Below are positions 43,525 to 54,075 of a DNA stretch of 64,000 bases, one piece after another. Position numbers and translations under genes: made by a program. The notes under the pieces are model-generated. The model was given only the letters and a program-made list of their open reading frames with translations. It had not been told where the DNA came from and made no database searches. The DNA comes from Adiantum capillus-veneris. Its lineage: Eukaryota > Streptophyta > Polypodiopsida > Polypodiales > Pteridaceae. Each line of letters starts with the position of its first letter. Positions within the stretch are counted from its first letter, which is position 1. The stretch is taken from contig CM043942.1 in assembly GCA_014529385.2 (NCBI GenBank), positions 48,094,244 through 48,158,243 on the forward strand. The letters run 5' to 3'.

Positions 43525-45510
43525 GTGTTTCACGACATTCCCAATCATCCAGAGTGGGGAAATGAAGCAGACAATGAGTCAACGGACAATTCAATCGGAA
43601 ACGAAGAAACTATAACGGATGTCAGATTTTATGATTTTCCGAACCAAACTAAACAACGCCAGAAACGCTATAGAGCAAAGAGAAAAACAAAGGGGGTTAG
43701 AACCAATCCGATGCCTAGAATAAGAGGAAAAAATCAATTCCTAATGCTAGTAAAGGCGGAAGATTGTGTTAAGGACAAGATTTCTGGAAGAATGAGAGGC
43801 AATGATCAAAAGAGCTTACGAAAAGACAAAAGAAGCTCAAGAAATCAAGTTCAAAGGAATGAAACGAAAACTGAAACAGAAAAATCAGAAAAGAACAAGC
43901 GCAACAGAGAACACACGGAGTCCAAGTTAGAACGTAGAAACAAGTACAGAGAGCTCAAGAAAACTCTAAAAGAAGTTTGGACGACAGAAATTGAGAGTGG
44001 AGAGGACGAAAATGCCAAAATCAAGGAAAACATGGATGTTCCCTCCCACTACAGGAAATTCACAATAGAGGATAGGAAGGTGGTATTAACCCAACCTATT
44101 CGAGAGAGAAAGGAGAACGAATCTTATGACGGACCGGAGGATGCAAAAAAAGTTAATTTAGCAGCTCCAGGTGAGACACCTAGACAGGTGTACATAGCCA
44201 CAGATTTGTCTCCAGGCGAGGAAGAGAGACTTTTGAGTCTTCTCAGAGAGTACAGGGATGTGTTTGCATGGTCTTATAAGGACTTAAAGGGAGTTGACCC
44301 ATCGATATGCCAACACACAATCCCACTAAAACAAGATGCAAAGCCTAGCAAACAGAGACCATACACATATAATGATACGTTTGCTAAGCAAATCAAAGAA
44401 GAGATAGATAAGCTAATGGAAGCTGAATTCATATACGAGATTGGACACACGGATTGGGTATCTCCAATTGTGGTGGTACCCAAGAAGAACGGAAAACTTT
44501 GAGTGTGTGTCAACTTAAAGAAAGTGAATGCTGCAACAATCAGGGACAATTATCCCCTTTCGATAACTGATCATGTTCTAGAGCGTGTATCAGGGAAAAC
44601 AGCATACTCCTTTCTTGATGGTTTCTCAGGATATAACCAGCTAGCCATAGCACCGGTAGATCAACATAAAACAGCTTTTGCAACGTAGTGGGGAATTCAT
44701 GCTTATCGGGTTATGCCTTTTGGTCTAACCAATGCTCCCGCAACCTTCCAGAGGCTGATGACGCATGCTTTCAAAGAATACTTAAGGTTGTTTCTAGAAA
44801 TATACATGGATGACTTATGTGTACATTCTCTTGTGAGAGATGAGCATCTAGAACACCTAAGAAAAGTATTTGAGAAATGTAGGACATATCGCATTTGTCT
44901 CAATCCTGAGAAATGTGTGTTTATGGTTTGACAAGGCAGAATTCTGGGACATATTGTCTCACAAAACGGAATATCCACGGATTTAGAGAAGATAAAAGTT
45001 ATAGTGGATATGCCTAGACCAACCAATGCAAAACAAGTACAGAGCTTTATGGGACATTGCGGATATTATAGATGATTCATTTACATGTACGCTATAATAG
45101 GCCAACCACTTTACAGGCTAATAGTGAACTTTGAATGGACAGAGGAGTGTGAGGAATCATTCAAGAAATTGAAAGAGGCACTCATTACTGCTCCAGTCTT
45201 GACATCACCAGATTGGGAGAAGATATTCCATGTGCATATAGATGCTTCGGCATATGCAATAGGATGCATTCTGGCTCAGCCAGAAGAAGGAAACATGGAT
45301 TTTCCTATCTGTTATGCTAGTCGACAGCTCAACAATGCAGAGAAGAATTACACCACAACAGAGCGAGAAGGATTAGGAATGATATATGCTGTGAAGAAAT
45401 TTCGGCATTATCTTCTAGCCAACAAGTTTGTGTTTTTTACGGATCACCAAGCCTTGCTCTACCTAGTGAATAAACCATGCAATACCGGGAGAATAGTGAG
45501 ATAGTTCATT
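43525..45510 (+). pseudogene. Ty3-D reverse transcriptase and RNase H
   Basis: A basic linker (RKDKRSSRNQ) precedes RT: EYRDVFAWSYKDLKGVDPS, DWVSPIVVVPKKNGKL, a TGA for Arg at 44502, YSFLDGFSGYNQLAIA, a TAG at 44686, YRVMPFGLTNAPATFQRLM, IYMDDLCVHS (catalytic box), a TGA at 44929, and one near 45073. RNase H: IFHVHIDASAYAIGCIL, NYTTTEREGLGMIYAVKKF, FVFFTDHQALLYL, a stop near 45502, then KTHLRADHLSRL. Several stops are TGA where Ty3-F has an Arg or Lys codon. Confidence 0.9.
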
Positions 45511-45531
45511 ATCTTACTGGAATTCGACTTC

Positions 45532-46217
45532 ATGGTAGTAGTAAAGAAAAGAAAAACACATCTTAGAGCTGATCATCTTTCGCGATTGACGAATGGAGAA
45601 GACCCTATAGGAGTAGATGACGACATGCCAGACACGTACTTGTTCAACATAGAAATGATACCGAAGTGGTCTCAAAATGTCGTTAGCCTATTAACCTATG
45701 GAGGAGAGTTTGATAGAAGAGAATACAACCAGAAACATATTGCTATTCAGCAATCCAAGAATCTTCAATTGGTTGCAGGAAGGTTGTATCAATTGGGAAA
45801 TGATCATGTTTTACGACTATGCATCAATCCTGAGGAATATAATATATATCTGTGCGAAGCACATGTTTAGGAATGTGTATTTCATTGTTCAAGAAGGAAC
45901 ACATATAGGAATTTGTTACAATTGGGAGTCTATTGGCCAGGAATGAAAGAAAGCGTACATGAATATGTCACTGTATGTATTGTATGTTCATCAAAACCGC
46001 CAACAGAGTATTCGACATTATATCAGATAATGATCGCTCCAGAATGGAGTCAGTATATTGTTGAATATCTCACAAATAGAACTTTCCCAGAAGGAACGTC
46101 AAAAGCTCGTCAGAAATTGTAGAGACAGAAGCTAGAGATTACGCTTTAATAGGAGATCAACTCTATAAGAGAGGTAAAGACAACCAGCTTAGGATTTGTG
46201 CATCAGAGTCTGAGTAT
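45532..46217 (+). pseudogene. Ty3-D RNase H end and first H2C2 zinc module
   Basis: After ADHLSRLTNGEDPIG and DTYLFNIEMIPKWSQNVV comes GRLYQLGNDHVLRLC, then a zinc module with a stop: EAHV, six residues later a second His, then LGVYWPGMKESVHEYVTVC and CIVC (H-x6-H ... C-x2-C). A further linker with APEWSQYIVEYLTNRTFPE leads to the regular integrase zinc module. Two modules of this sort in series are unusual. Confidence 0.7.
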
Positions 46218-47417
46218 GTGATAATCCTGGAGCAAGCTCATGGAGGAGTAGGTGGAGGCCATTTCTCAGGTGATAAGACAACAACACTTGTCTTAGCCGC
46301 CGGAATATGGTGGCCAACATTACATATGGACGCTGAGGAATACGTTAAACGGTGTGATGACTGTCAGTGGACCAAAGTACCACTTAAAAGAGATGATATG
46401 CCGCTTAGACCAATGATGGGGGCAAGAGCTTTTGCAAAATGGGGGATTGATTATGTCGGACCCATTTCACCTCCTGCATATAAGACTCATGCACAATACA
46501 TCGTTGTGGCTACAGACTATCTAACAAAGTGGGTCGAAGCAAAGGCAACTCAAAGCACAGATGCCAGGACCACGGCACAATTTCTATATGAATACGTCTT
46601 TGTACGATATGGATTGCCAATAGAAATTGTGAGCGATCGAGGCACACATTTTATAAATGAAGTGATAGAGATCCTTCTAGATGAATTCATGGTAATCCAT
46701 AGGAAATCAGCCCCGTATCATCCACAAGCAAACGGACAAGTTGAAGCAACAAACAAAACCATATGCACGGTCCTTACGAAGATTGTATCTGAGTTGAGAA
46801 CTGACTGGGACCAGAAGTTGCATTCAACAGTATGGGCATATAGGGTAGCATATAAAAAATCAATAGGAACGACCCCATATAACATGGTTTTTGGGCTAAA
46901 TGCTATCTTACCAATAGAATTCTTGATTTCAACCTTAAGGGTGGCTAACGATCTAGAGGGGACAGGGCACGAGCTTTCTGATAGAATAGATGACCTGGAA
47001 AAGCTAGACAAGCTTCGCCTAAAAGCAGTAGCTTCTATCTACGCTCAAAAAAGGCGACAAAAGGAATTTTTTGATAAGCATGTGCGGACTAAAGAGTTTA
47101 AGGTTGGGGACTATGTCCTAGTTTACACTCTAAAACAGCATGCTAAGAAGCTTAAAAACCGAGGGATGGGACCTCTGGTGATTAAAGATCTATCACCAAG
47201 TGGAGCCGTCAAGCTTGCTACATTAGACGAAGAAGAAATGCCCTATTGGATTAGTGGATGCAGAGTGAAAAAGTATCTTTTGCCGCTAACCCAAGACATG
47301 CTTCTCAAAATACATCAAGAAAAGCTGCGTGTCCAGAAAAAGAAAAAGATTGTGGAGGAAGCGCAAGCCGAGGCGAAGGAAAGAATGGAGAAAAGAAGAC
47401 TACTGCGTCAGAAATAG
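46131..47417 (+). CDS. Ty3-D integrase
   Basis: An intact frame from 46218 runs 399 codons; upstream similarity (RDYALIGDQLYKRGKDN) starts near 46131 in a mutated part. The zinc module is QAHGGVGGGHFSG ... CDDCQ. In the core: KWGIDYVGPISPP (D1), GLPIEIVSDRGTHFIN (D2), and HPQANGQVEATNKTI (E), giving the D,D35E triad. C-terminal: VRTKEFKVGDYVLVYTLKQ, MGPLVIKDLSPSGAVKLATL, no chromodomain. It ends with a Glu/Lys coiled tail. This is the best-preserved enzyme in Ty3-D. Confidence 0.93.
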   Translation, partial: ARDYALIGDQLYKRGKDNQLRICASESEYVIILEQAHGGVGGGHFSGDKTTTLVLAAGIWWPTLHMDAEEYVKRCDDCQWTKVPLKRDDMPLRPMMGARAFAKWGIDYVGPISPPAYKTHAQYIVVATDYLTKWVEAKATQSTDARTTAQFLYEYVFVRYGLPIEIVSDRGTHFINEVIEILLDEFMVIHRKSAPYHPQANGQVEATNKTICTVLTKIVSELRTDWDQKLHSTVWAYRVAYKKSIGTTPYNMVFGLNAILPIEFLISTLRVANDLEGTGHELSDRIDDLEKLDKLRLKAVASIYAQKRRQKEFFDKHVRTKEFKVGDYVLVYTLKQHAKKLKNRGMGPLVIKDLSPSGAVKLATLDEEEMPYWISGCRVKKYLLPLTQDMLLKIHQEKLRVQKKKKIVEEAQAEAKERMEKRRLLRQK

Positions 47418-47860
47418 CGCAATGAAGGAGCAATACGAATAAACGCAGTCAGTATAACAGAAATGGATAATGACAAAGAAGAACCCATCATTGAATGCAA
47501 AGTAGGAACCAACCAAATCAAAGCCAGAGCAGTATTGGATTCAGGAGCTCAAACTAACCTACTTTCACTCAGTTTGTATAGACAATTGACACTAAATTAC
47601 AAACTGCCAAGCAAGAGTTAAAGAGTTACTCTGAGAATTCAATCAAAACTGTTGGATACACAGTTTTACATATACAGATTAACCAGTATGTGTATCCTCA
47701 TATGTTTTACATGGTTGAAGACCAAGCTACACAACATCCATTATTGCTAGGACAACCATGGTAGAAGCAATACAATGCAATGATTGACTGGAGTTCTAAA
47801 TCAGTGCTTATCAAATACGAAGGTGAAAGTCAATCAGTTAAGTTCACCAAAGGAGCAGAG
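47418..47860 (+). pseudogene. Second retropepsin-like domain, downstream of integrase (Ty3-D)
   Basis: Begins NEGAIRINAVSITEMDNDKE. The first hallmark is IKARAVLDSGAQTNLLSLSL (catalytic D-S-G, about 47526-47575). After a stop (about 47618) and a frame change, the second hallmark is LLLGQPW at about 47741-47761, followed by YNAMIDWSSKSVLIKY, as in retropepsin C-terminal halves. It is distinct in sequence from the first protease of the same element (AILDSGAGVAIATK). Whether it was active, or a decoy or clan-AA relict, is unknown. Confidence 0.75.
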
Positions 47861-48559
47861 CCAACTCCAAAGGAAGAATCCAAGAACAAAGGTAAACAAC
47901 AACCAGAGAAAAAGAAGAAACAATGGCAACCAAAAGTTTCTATACAACTGGATTGCTCTTCGACGAGGAACTCTCAACATTGGATAAGGAAGACAAGCAA
48001 TAATATAACAGCTCAACCTTGGGAAAAATCAGAGTCAAAGTTGGTATGGAGACCAAAAAAGGTTGTGCCAGAGAACACAAAGGTGGAAAACAGAGTCTTC
48101 AATACCAGACAACAAAGTGATTCCAGACAATCAAGGACCGTGAAACAGATCTGGATTCCAAAGAAGTTCATGACGGCACAAAGCTATAGCAAGCAATAAT
48201 GGATCCCAAGGATTTGTAAACAGGAACTCCCTTCAGTACAATCCATGGAAACTCCTAGGTATTTCAAGGCGAGGAAATCAACACAAAGAACAAAGCAGGT
48301 TTGGGTCGCAAAGAGTTTGTGGCAAGCACAAGCGAAGCGGAAGCAGATTTGGATTGTGAAAAAGAACAACAAGGTAAAGAAGAATCCATCTACTGATTCT
48401 ACTACCGAAGTGCCAAAACCAACCCAAAACCCGACCACCAATCCTTCAATCAAACAAAGAGCAGCTTTATTGGAAAGACTGTTGTATCATCGCTCTACAA
48501 TTGCATTGGGAACTTATGACCAAAACAACTACAATGCTTCGCCCACAGACACTTCATAG
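47861..48559 (+). pseudogene. Trp/Lys-rich repeat tail after the second protease (Ty3-D)
   Basis: A basic, Gln-rich chain continuing from the second retropepsin. Seven spaced Trp-x-x-Lys/Arg motifs are seen: QWQPKV, HWIRKT, VWRPKKV, IWIPKKF, WIPRI, VWVAKSL, IWIVKKN. One stop at 48197 splits it; the frame after resumes at 48245 and stops at 48557. No family recognised. Nucleic-acid binding is a guess from the charge. Confidence 0.55.
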
Positions 48560-50686
48560 TCGTCCAGGAGGACTCAGACTAGGAGGGGGGGAAGTATACA
48601 GGTATACAGGAGCTACAAAGCAGCTACAAGCGACAAAAACAAAGAAAAATAAAAATTATATTACAAGGGCAGTGTCTTACATGATTTCACAATTTTTATG
48701 TTTGATTGCGGATATTGATAATATTTATGCCCTTATATACCTTGTTTTGCAACAAGAAGAGATCAAATGATGAATTTAGGTCTCTAGACGTGTAAATATC
48801 ACTAAATAAGAGTGTTTTTGGAGCTAAAAAGTGGAAAAAAGTGGTAATCCAAGTCCAGAAATCACAAATAAGTGTATATTCATATACATAGGGTTACCAG
48901 CTATTTATTGTGTATGTTTGGAATTTTTTGGCTTCAATTTGCTATTTTCCTTTATTTTTTATGATTTTCTTGATAAAAGTAAAAGAAAAATAAAAAAGCA
49001 GGTGAAAAGAGATTAGAAAAAAGAAAAGAATAGATGGTGATGATCCTAATGACAAGGGCAACCCATGGTAAAAATTGAGTACAATTCGGGAAAAGTTGCG
49101 GAAAGCCCGAAATGACAGAATTTTGGCAAAGTGGACAGATTTCTCAGAAACAGGTCAAACGGAGTCCAAATTGAGAAATTTCAAATCCTAAAGTGCATTT
49201 CACGACGAGAGCACATGTCAAATTTGGTAACAAGTGATCCAGGAAGTCCAAAGTTAAGTATTTTTGACTTCACTTACAGGCTCGTTTGCACTATTACCCA
49301 CTTGGAGAGAGCAAAGAGCACACAGGAGCATCCAACCTTCTACAGCCTTCTACGACTGCTACGAGAGCTCAGAGGACACCATACATGAGAGGTAGACTCC
49401 TTGCCATAAGCTTTTGATGCTCATCATTAACTTTTGTCGCGAAAACTGAGCAAAACCAAGAAACAAGAGCAAACGGGGAATGCGGTAGAATGCTAGGTAG
49501 TGGCACAACCGCCTGACCAAACCTTGCAAGAACTTAAAGGTGGGTTACCCTAGTATAGAAGATGGGTTTCTAACACTCAAAGCTCGAGAAAGAACGATTG
49601 GAAAAACCCTAGGTCAACAGAGCCTGCAAGAGGCAAACAGGAAAAAGTTGTCGAAACGACACAAAACTTCTCTGGAAGCTTAACAACATCGAGGGCAATG
49701 CAACCATGGAGTATCTCTAGGTTTGGACCACCAAAAGTGGGTCAAAACAACCGATTAGATGACAGACACACAAAGCGTCATTTTGGCATAACGGCTGAAA
49801 TTGACGACCGAATGAAATGAAACTTCACAAGCAGCTTCAAGTAACTATTGATGTTTGCAAGCAAAACCCAAAAGAAAGCTGATTCACTTACCGATGGTGA
49901 AAAAGACGCTTTCGGGCAACCAAATGGAGAAAGATGGAGAATGGGGAGCCAAAGTCAAGTTCAACCAAATAGATGGCTTCACAACATATCCAATGAGCTG
50001 GAAATGCAACTCTCGAGAAGAAAAGTTGAAGAGATTGAACTCCAAGGCAAAAAGACGACTTCAGAGACTGAAATGCCTATAAGGGGGCTATTTAGCTAAA
50101 CTGATGACTTCTTAAGTTGAAAACTAGTTAGCAGGGCTTAGGGCACTAGCACAAAGCATTCTTTGCACAAAAGGACCAACATTTCAAGAAAAGACATCAT
50201 ACGCGTATGATGTCTCACAGCATGAATTTCACATCCATTTCAACATTTGAGTGCATAGCCTCATTCCACATGTTAATCACATCCTATGAACCAAGTATCA
50301 TGAGAATTGGAGTTAGAAAACCCAAGGAAAACCAAAAAGACGCAAAGTAGGCCATAAAATTGATTTTTGGTCCTAATTTTGTCAAAATAACTCCAAACTC
50401 ATTGAAACTTTGTAGGATTGTTGTTAAACACATCTACAAGCTATCTGGAACCAAAAAGCACCATTTTGACACAAAAGATATCATACGCGTATGATGTCTA
50501 TTTGCACTTACAGAGCCAAAACTGCTCATTTGTCATCATACATCCATTATATATTTCTAATACATGCTACATATGAAATTTGGAACCATTTGGTCAAGAG
50601 GATCACCCCATTAGCCCAATTGAGAGAAAATCCTTCACCTAAAGCCTATTTTTGGCCCAAATCCAACATACTAAAGTCCAAACCAA
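48560..50686 (+). other. Ty3-D non-coding spacer between pol region and ORF3
   Basis: No conserved ORF. A short AT-rich frame at 48831-49016 has a hydrophobic stretch (YIGLPAIYCVCLEFFGFNLL), but nothing else suggests a gene. Palindromes lie at 50192-50215 and 50476-50499. The region is interrupted at 50692 by Copia-3. Confidence 0.55.
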
Positions 50687-50691
50687 GATTT

Positions 50692-51013
50692 TGTAAAGAA
50701 TGAGGATGCAAGAGAGCTACACAAGACAAGCACAAAGCACACAGAGATGGAAAGCTTCTTCTTCTTCTTCACAGAAAAGAGAGTACAAAATGACTAACTG
50801 CTAAACCTGAAAAGTAGCACATATGTATATGCGGTCACTAAGTGTGAACTCGCTAGAAGCGTACTAAGCTGGCACTATAAGTGTAGTCCATCTGTAGAAT
50901 CACTGGCAGAGATCCTCCGTGTCGGTCACCTAACGCGCCAGTGAGTAAATGCCGTAAGCGGCCAAGACCCGTAGTGGATGCCAGCTCAAGGTGTAGAGCT
51001 CGACATCTCAACA
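50692..51013 (-). repeat. Copia-3 3' LTR (322 bp)
   Basis: On the plus strand it reads TGTAAAGAATG...CATCTCAACA, matching 55590-55909. Immediately inside is a pyrimidine run (51014-51021 CTCCCCCT), which is the polypurine tract on the element strand. Confidence 0.95.
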
Positions 51014-52617
51014 CTCCCCCTCGAGCTCTGCATGTCGCAAAGTCCAAGCATAGTCCAGAAACGTCGAAGCTTCTCAGCTCCGAGGGCCTTGGTAAAGATA
51101 TCCGCTATCTGCTCCTCTGTGCTGACGTAGACCAAGTCGATGTCGCCCGCCAACACTCGCTCTCGAACGTAGTGGTAATGGACCTCTATGTGTTTGGTCC
51201 TGGCATGGAACACTGGGTTCCTAGCCAATTGCATCCTGCTGAGGTTGTCACAATGGATGAAAATCTACTGGTCCACCTGCACTCCCAAGTCCTCAAGTAA
51301 TGTGCATAGCCAAGCTACCTCGCACGCCGCAACTGATGCACCTCTGTACTCGGCCTCTGTGCTCGATAAAGCAACCGTAGGCTGCTTTTTGCTGCTCCAA
51401 GTAACAGCAGCACTCCCAAAAGAGAACATGAAGCCACTCGTAGATCTCCTATCAACAATGCTACCTGCCCAATCTGCATCTGTATACCCATACAATGCTA
51501 ATGGTGCATCTGCTGCATAGAACAATGCGTAGTCAAGAGTACCTTGCACATACCTAAGTGTGCGTCGTACTCCATCCAAATGTGGCTTCCTCGGAAGCTG
51601 CATGAACTGACTCTCCAAGCCTACTGTGTAGCTCAAGTCTGGCCTCGTGATAGTCAAGTAGATTAGACTACCCACAATCTTCCTGTACATGTTGACATCC
51701 TCAACAACATCACCCTTCTCTGCACTCAGCTTTGCATTCACATCCAAGGGAATAGAAATTGGCTTACAATCAGCCATACCATACTTTGACAACATGTCCA
51801 AAGCATACTGTCTCTGTGATAGCCATACACCCTCTGGAGTCCTGATCACCTCAATGCCAAGAAAGTAGCGCAACTCGCCTAAATCTTTCATTTCAAACTC
51901 CTGTTTGAGAAGACCCTTCACATGGTCAATCTCCATAGCATTGTCACCAACAATAATAAGGTCATCTACATATATGGTAATGACCACAATCCCCACATCA
52001 CTCTCACGTACATAGAGTGAATGATCAGCATGAGCTCTCCTAAAACCAATACTGACAAGATACTTGGCAATCCTGTCATACCATGCTCTAGAGCCCTGCT
52101 TCAAACCATACAAACCTTTGAGAAGTCTGCATACATAATCTGGGTAACCTGGATCGACATAACCAGGTGGCTGATCCATATACACTTCCTCTTGCAACTC
52201 ACCATTCAAGAAGGCATTCTTTACATCCATTTGATGCATAATCCATCCTCTAGATGCAGCCACTGCTATGACAGCTCTCACAGTCGTCATCTTTGCCACT
52301 GGAGCAAAGGTCTCCTCATAGTCTATGCCATACGTCTGTGCATAACCCTTTGCGACCAGCCTTGCCTTGTGACGCTCAATGTTACCATCAGCCTTATGCT
52401 TGTTTTTATACACCCATTTACAGCCAATAGGTTTCTTGCCACTTGGCAATGGCACCAACTCCCATGTGTCATTTGCTTCCAATGCAGCCATCTCTTCATT
52501 CATTGCATCATCCCAATGCACATTTCCAACTGCATCCTCAAAACATGTGGGCTCCACATCCTGTATCACCTTAGCCATGTAGGCTTGGTGATGCGCTAGA
52601 TACCCATCATAAGTCAA
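51014..52617 (-). pseudogene. Copia-3 reverse transcriptase and RNase H
   Basis: A frame of 450 codons from 52617: CKWVYKNKHKADGNIERHKA, YEETFAPVAKMTTVRAVIAV, HQMDVKNAFLNGELQEEVYM, GLKQGSRAWYDRI, ITIYVDDLIIVG (catalytic YVDD), LGELRYFLGIEV, YGYTDADWAGSIVDRRSTSG and ALSSTEAEYRGASVAA (RNase H Asp and Glu). One stop at 51265-51267; the end (KHIEVHYHYVRERVLAGDID, DIFTKALGAEKL) continues in frame to 50986, overlapping the LTR. One base change from a complete RT-RNase H. Confidence 0.95.
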
Positions 52618-53262
52618 TTTCTGAATTGGATTTCTGACTCTATTAGATCTGCGCGGTCCTGGGTCACTCCTTTGCCCCTAGCATCTTCTTGTACTTTCCT
52701 TACACCAGGTGTCCTGACAGCCGGAATTCCAAATTCCTCATCAAGACTTTGTTCAGAACCATCTGAATCCATGTCTACATGTGAAAAACCTGATGATGCA
52801 TCAGCCATAAAGGGAGGTTCATCAACCTTTTCCTTTCCTTTTCGTGATACATTCCCTATACCTGTTGGTGGAGTAACCTGCATACGTAGTCTACCATTCC
52901 ATGGTTTCTCAACAGAGCCACGAGAAGAGGACTCTTGTGGTCCACTCAAAACCTGTGACTATGGCCTCACATTTTGTACAACCACATCATCTTTTACATC
53001 AGCCCCAATAGTGCCATGTGCATTACTGTACCAGCTGCTCATCTCATCAAAGACTACATCTCTGCTCACTCGTAATTCTCGTGTAGTAGGATTGTAGCAC
53101 CTGTACCCCTTTTGTTCAAGGGAATATCCCACAAGAATACATTTCTCTGCTTTAGGATCCAATTTCCTATGCAACTCATCTGGTACATGCACGTAAGCTA
53201 TGCAGCCAAACACTTTCAAGTGTGCCAAATCAGGCTTTGTACCTGTAACTTTTCCTCAGGTG
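52618..53262 (-). pseudogene. Copia-3 integrase C-terminal and linker region
   Basis: MAHLKVFGCIAYVHVPDELH and DPKAEKCILVGYSLEQKGYR, VSRDVVFDEMSSWY: the conserved copia integrase tail. A TAG at 52959-52961 and frame changes at about 53265 and 52620 bound it. The linker is acidic and Ser-rich (SDGSEQSLDEEFG). Confidence 0.9.
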
Positions 53263-54075
53263 TTACATCATGCACCGCAGCTGTAGTGTCCTGTTCATAA
53301 TGTACACAGCTGTATTTACAGCTTCAGCCCAGAAATGATGAGGCATGTTCTTCTCATTCATCAATGCACGTGCAACCTCTGCAATGTGCCTGTTTTTCCT
53401 TTCTGCGACCCCATTCTGCTGTGGAGTATATCTGCATGTAAACTGCCTGTGTATACCATGCATTCGCAGAAAATCTGAAAAATCATTGGAGAAGTACTCT
53501 CCCCCTCCATCTGACCTCAATGTCTTGATTTGCATATCTGTCTCCTTCTCAATCATGACTTTGAAGTCTTGAAAGTGACCAAACACTTCACTTTTGTTAC
53601 GCATGAAGTAGACCCATACTTTCCTTGTATGGTCATCAATGAAAAAGACATAATACCTGCAACCATGTATACTTGCAGTATCGGTTGGACCCCAAACATC
53701 TGTGTGCACCACCTCAAGTGGCCTTTTACATACATTGCTCTCATGTGGAAATGAGCCCTTTGACTGTTTTCCAAACTGGCATGCTGCACACACTTTATGC
53801 ATACCATCCACCTTGAATTTGGGCAAACCTTTTACAATCTGTTTTGATTGCATGCTACGCAGTCTCTGCTCATTGACATGGCCAATGCGTTTGTGCCAAA
53901 TGTCAACATCAGCCACAACACCTGTGCCCTGTGCAAATAATGTAGCTTTTACCTCAGGCATTTCTACATTCAGCGTGAACATTCTGCCCACACATTTGCC
54001 CTCTGTGATCAGCTTACAGCCATTCTGGAAATCTTCTACATAACAGCCATTTGGATTGAAGCGAACCTGCAAACC
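53263..54075 (-). pseudogene. Copia-3 integrase, zinc and catalytic domains
   Basis: Pre-integrase zinc module: DIWHKRIGHVNEQRLRSM and CAACQFGKQSKGSFP. Core: VVHTDVWGPTDTASIHGCRY (D1), IKTLRSDGGGEYFSNDF (D2), TPQQNGVAERKNRHIAEVAR (E). The frame is continuous with Gag-protease apart from one TAG at 54076-54078, and shifts after YIMNRT near 53285. Confidence 0.93.

Noticed and set aside
48831..49016. Small membrane protein in the Ty3-D spacer
   Set aside because: AT-rich sequence with one hydrophobic run; no conservation evidence within the window.
52021..52599. 192-codon plus-strand frame
   Set aside because: Antisense to the Copia-3 RT, which has all catalytic motifs on the minus strand.
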